A stretch of 32,125 nucleotides of DNA. Source: Ophiostoma sp. CBS 140.51 (lineage: Eukaryota; Ascomycota; Sordariomycetes; Ophiostomatales; Ophiostomataceae). How positions within the stretch are numbered: the first letter of the stretch is position 1; every line of letters begins with the position of its first letter. A model generated the notes under the pieces. The model searched no databases and was not told the DNA's origin. It was given only the letters and a program-made list of their open reading frames with translations. Positions 29,646-32,125 of the stretch are shown here, in pieces. The stretch lies in contig JANSLP010000359.1 of the NCBI GenBank assembly GCA_029298735.1, forward strand, positions 1 through 32,125, given 5' to 3'. The translations under genes were made by a program, and so were the position numbers.

Positions 29646-30976
29646 AGTAGGAAGGTGAATGCAAACAAGGAACGGTGGCATTGATCTTGATATAGGATCC
29701 ATGCCAGCTACGGGGGTATCTCTATCGTATAATTCCGATGAGAGATTTTATGACCTTATGCTTCTTTTTGGATTTTATATCCTCGCCATTTTTTGTTTGA
29801 TTTTTCTTGGCCAGGATATTCAAGTTGGAATTTTTCTTTCTTTTTTTCATACCTACGAATGTTTTCTTCCTTTTTTTCTCTCTTCCATCTTTATTCACTT
29901 TCCTATCCCTTTTTGTTTCGCCCTTTTTTTCTTTCTGATTTTTTTTCTTTCTCTACCTTTTCCAGTTGCTTTTTTCATGACCACTTATCCTTCTTAACTT
30001 CCATTCACCCATTTTGTGATTTCCCTTTTTCTACATTTCGTTTTTCTCGTTCTCTTTCTCTTTATTATTTCATTCACAGTTAGTTATTGTTGTGCAGTTG
30101 TTGGTTCTCTTCTATAGTTAGTATTAGATAGCTGTGATACGTCAGTCGTGGCTATTCTCAGAATGCATAATATGCGGTGCAACACCATTGGTCCCTTTTG
30201 AGTGTGTTGATTCAAGCGTAACCTCAAATCTACCACTGCCGAACTCCGGCTTGGTTTTGAACAAACATTATTCATGCGATACAGAACAAGGCCATCATAA
30301 CAAAGCTATCAAAACGGCTAGCGTCGGTGGATAGTAGCATCTACGAGGCACGAGCAAGGTCGGTCATTTTTTTTTTTGAATGTCTTTAATTTTTTTTTGT
30401 TGATTCCTGACAGGACAAGCCAGGCACGACAGAAAAAGCTGGAACATCACCAAGCAAAACGTACACGCATTCAAAGAGGTGCACGTCGCCAATGCTGCCC
30501 CATTCCGCTTATTTGTCCAATGTGTTTTTTTTGTTCCTTCCTGAAGTCGAAAGTATGCGCCCGTTTTCCTCCCATTCCTTGAAAAAAAATCACAGCCCTC
30601 CGCACCCCGTGCTTTCTCCTGGCAGAGAGAACCCTCAACATTGGTGTGAGAGAGCCTCCCCCTTCTCAATTTTTGAACATAAAATTTTGTGGTCGAAGAG
30701 GTGTTTTCGGTTTGGTGGTTTTCTGTTTTGCATATTGGCGGGTCGGAGGTTGTCCTTTTTTTTTACGTCTGGGAGGAGTAGGCTTGTCGGTTATGTTGGT
30801 TCGTAATTTTTTTGTATTGTCGTCGTTCCTCCTACCCAAACAGCGTCGAGTCCGCCAGCAACCTCTTTTAATCCTCAATGTTTTGTGTTTTCACACCGCC
30901 CCCGTTTATTTGTTCAAAGACTGAAAATGGAAACAGCAAACAGAAAAAAGAAAAGAAAGAAGATGCAAAGACAGAT
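29646..30976. other. Spacer between the small serine-rich gene and RPL37
   Basis: 1.3 kb between convergent genes with no supportable gene. 29820-30080 is strongly T/C-rich, likely 3' UTR or spacer. 30360-30970 is mixed T- and A-rich sequence with short frames lacking any domain. Confidence 0.4.
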
Positions 30977-31928
30977 TTAAGCACGAGTCGACCGGGCAGC
31001 GGCCGGTGCGCCGACCCGGAAACCGTTCTTGAACCGACGGGCAACACCGCTCAGGAAGCGAGTGCGGCCAGTGCCGGTGGTCTTTCTCCGCTTAGCCTTC
31101 TCGGACCAGTTGTCTGTTGTGTTGGTTAGTAACGAGTCGAGATCGAGAGAAACAAGAGCAACATAGAGTTGGGAGTCGAGTACGTACACTTCCGGACCTT
31201 GGCGGCAGGGTAGCCGCACGTGGAGCACTCGTGCTTCTGGACGTGCATGGAGCGGCGACCGCAACGACGGCACAGAGTGTGCGTCTTGTTGTGGCGCTTA
31301 CCGAAACTGGAGGTACCCTTGGCTGGAAGGTTGTTAGTATTCTGTTGTCTCATGTCTCCAGGTGAAGATTTCCGTCACGGCATGGATCTCGTGTCCACGC
31401 CTTCAACACAATCGCCGGCCCCAAAGCCCAACGACGTCTCTCGCTTGTCTGTCGAAATGTCGTCGGTTTGCCGTTGCGTCTCAGATGGCGAATCTCGTCG
31501 GCAGTCCTGCTAGTCGTGTCTTGCGGTGCAGGCTCTATCAAGGTCATTCAGCGTCTGCCGTGTCGCTTCCTGCACGTCTGAGATCAACGCGCAATACGGC
31601 GGTATCAATCTGGTCGTGCACATCGGGTGTCCCGGTAGCCGCTGTCGGTGAGATGATCCCATCCCTCGTGCTCCTTCGTGGACAAGTCGTCGTTCGCTGG
31701 CAGGGCCTCGGCGATTCGAGACACACGATGCTGTCGTTTCATCATTTCGGGCTGGCCAAAGGTCGAGATCGTGGTTGTTGTCCGGGACACATCGATAAAT
31801 GGGCGCAATTGAGACGAGCGGCGAGATTCGGGACAAGAGACAAAGATCGAGAGACATCGTGGACAAGTCGGTTTTGGCGACGGCGGTGCGAGAAAGGCTC
31901 AAAGGCTCAGAGGCAGCAACGTACTCAT
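30977..31928 (-). CDS. RPL37: 60S ribosomal protein eL37
   Basis: Zinc-binding protein of the large cytosolic ribosomal subunit. Exons 31928-31925 (ATGA only), 31322-31188 and 31113-30977; 91 aa, near the usual 88-97. Spliced reading gives M-TKGTSSFGKRHNKTHTLCRRC, with zinc ligands C19, C22, C34 and C37 (CRRC, then CSTC). GYPAAKVRK-YNWSEKAKRRK and RFLSGVARRFKNGF follow. The second intron is 74 nt (GTACGT donor, CTAAC branch). The first is 602 nt, with donor GTACGT straight after ATGA and a 3' end carrying TACTAAC and TTCCAG. The C-terminal GAPAAARSTRA is longer and more Ala-rich than in yeast. Nearly certain; only transcript confirmation of the 4-nt first exon is lacking. Confidence 0.96.
31323..31924 (-). 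other. 602-nt first intron of RPL37
   Basis: A long, GC-balanced intron, eight times the size of the second. It contains an exact 14-base direct repeat TCGTGGACAAGTCG (31676-31689 and 31857-31870, plus-strand reading). A sense-strand ATGATGA (31745-31739) resembles a C box, but no suitably placed D box was seen. Long first introns in ribosomal protein genes often carry regulatory or RNA elements; none is demonstrated here. Confidence 0.7.
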
Positions 31929-32125
31929 TTTGAATGATTGTCTGCGTTGTCGGTCAGTCAGAGGTTCAACAGGAAAGTAAAGAGGTGTCGAGTTCGAATG
32001 TCGTCTATTCTCGTTTCGATTTGCGAAATGGAACGCACCTTTAGGACAAATTGATGGGTGTGGTTGTCGATGATGGTTGTGAGGTTGGAAAGGTAAATCG
32101 AGGGAGGGGAACGAAACAGAGGAGA
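31929..32125 (-). promoter_or_regulatory. RPL37 5' leader/promoter (partial)
   Basis: 197 bases upstream of the RPL37 start, running off the right edge. On the sense strand the last part is C/T-rich, usual for ribosomal protein leaders. No TATA box or named site was identified. Confidence 0.4.

Noticed and set aside
31739..31745. C-box-like ATGATGA in the RPL37 intron, possible C/D snoRNA
   Set aside because: No CTGA D box lies 50-120 bases downstream on the sense strand, and no terminal stem is seen.
1..32125. A biosynthetic, defence or mobile gene cluster
   Set aside because: Recognised genes are unrelated housekeeping functions with normal spacing. No transposase, reverse transcriptase, long terminal repeat, polyketide or peptide synthetase, or CRISPR-like array was seen.

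Overview
The window is nuclear DNA from a filamentous ascomycete (Pezizomycotina, most likely Sordariomycetes). The evidence is short spliceosomal introns (53-92 nt, GTRNGT donors, CTAAC/CTGAC branch sites), CT-rich leaders before start codons, GC-rich coding sequence with AT-rich spacers, and protein families in their filamentous-fungal form. The genus cannot be read from the sequence; an Ophiostomatales-like fungus is only a guess. No operons, transposon genes, rRNA, convincing tRNA or CRISPR were seen.

Layout, left to right: LSM7 (minus, cut by the left edge) is divergent from NUP53 (plus). A mitochondrial 2-methylcitrate dehydratase (PrpD family, minus) converges on NUP53 and is separated by a 1.6 kb divergent spacer from a secreted M24 (Xaa-Pro aminopeptidase-like) peptidase (plus). 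POP1 of RNase P/MRP (minus, intronless) converges on the peptidase. A 2.9 kb region from 11.6 to 14.5 kb holds four CACGTG boxes and one doubtful small gene with two competing frames. Then come an arginine/aspartate/serine-rich splicing-associated protein (plus), an Mba1/mL45-like mitochondrial ribosome protein (minus), the ER membrane protein EOS1 (plus, three exons), and an SSS-family solute symporter (minus, five exons, with a 984-nt intron). A 4.9 kb stretch without recognisable genes follows. After it come a small two-exon serine-rich ORF of unknown function and RPL37 (eL37, minus, three exons, with a 602-nt first intron that splits the coding sequence after four bases).

Most of the genes are housekeeping: RNA processing (LSM7, POP1, the RD/RS protein), cytosolic and mitochondrial translation (RPL37, Mba1/mL45), nuclear pore (NUP53), propionyl-CoA disposal (PrpD), N-glycosylation/stress (EOS1) and solute uptake (SSS). 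They are unlinked in pathway and do not form a cluster.

I found no clear new system. The parts most worth a second look are the repeated CGCGCTT motif array in the large gene-poor region, the small serine-rich gene with a long low-complexity leader, the two unusually long introns, the overlapping-frame candidate at 13.3-13.9 kb, and the CCAAT cluster upstream of the peptidase. All exon boundaries are by-eye calls from splice signals and protein continuity, with no transcript data.
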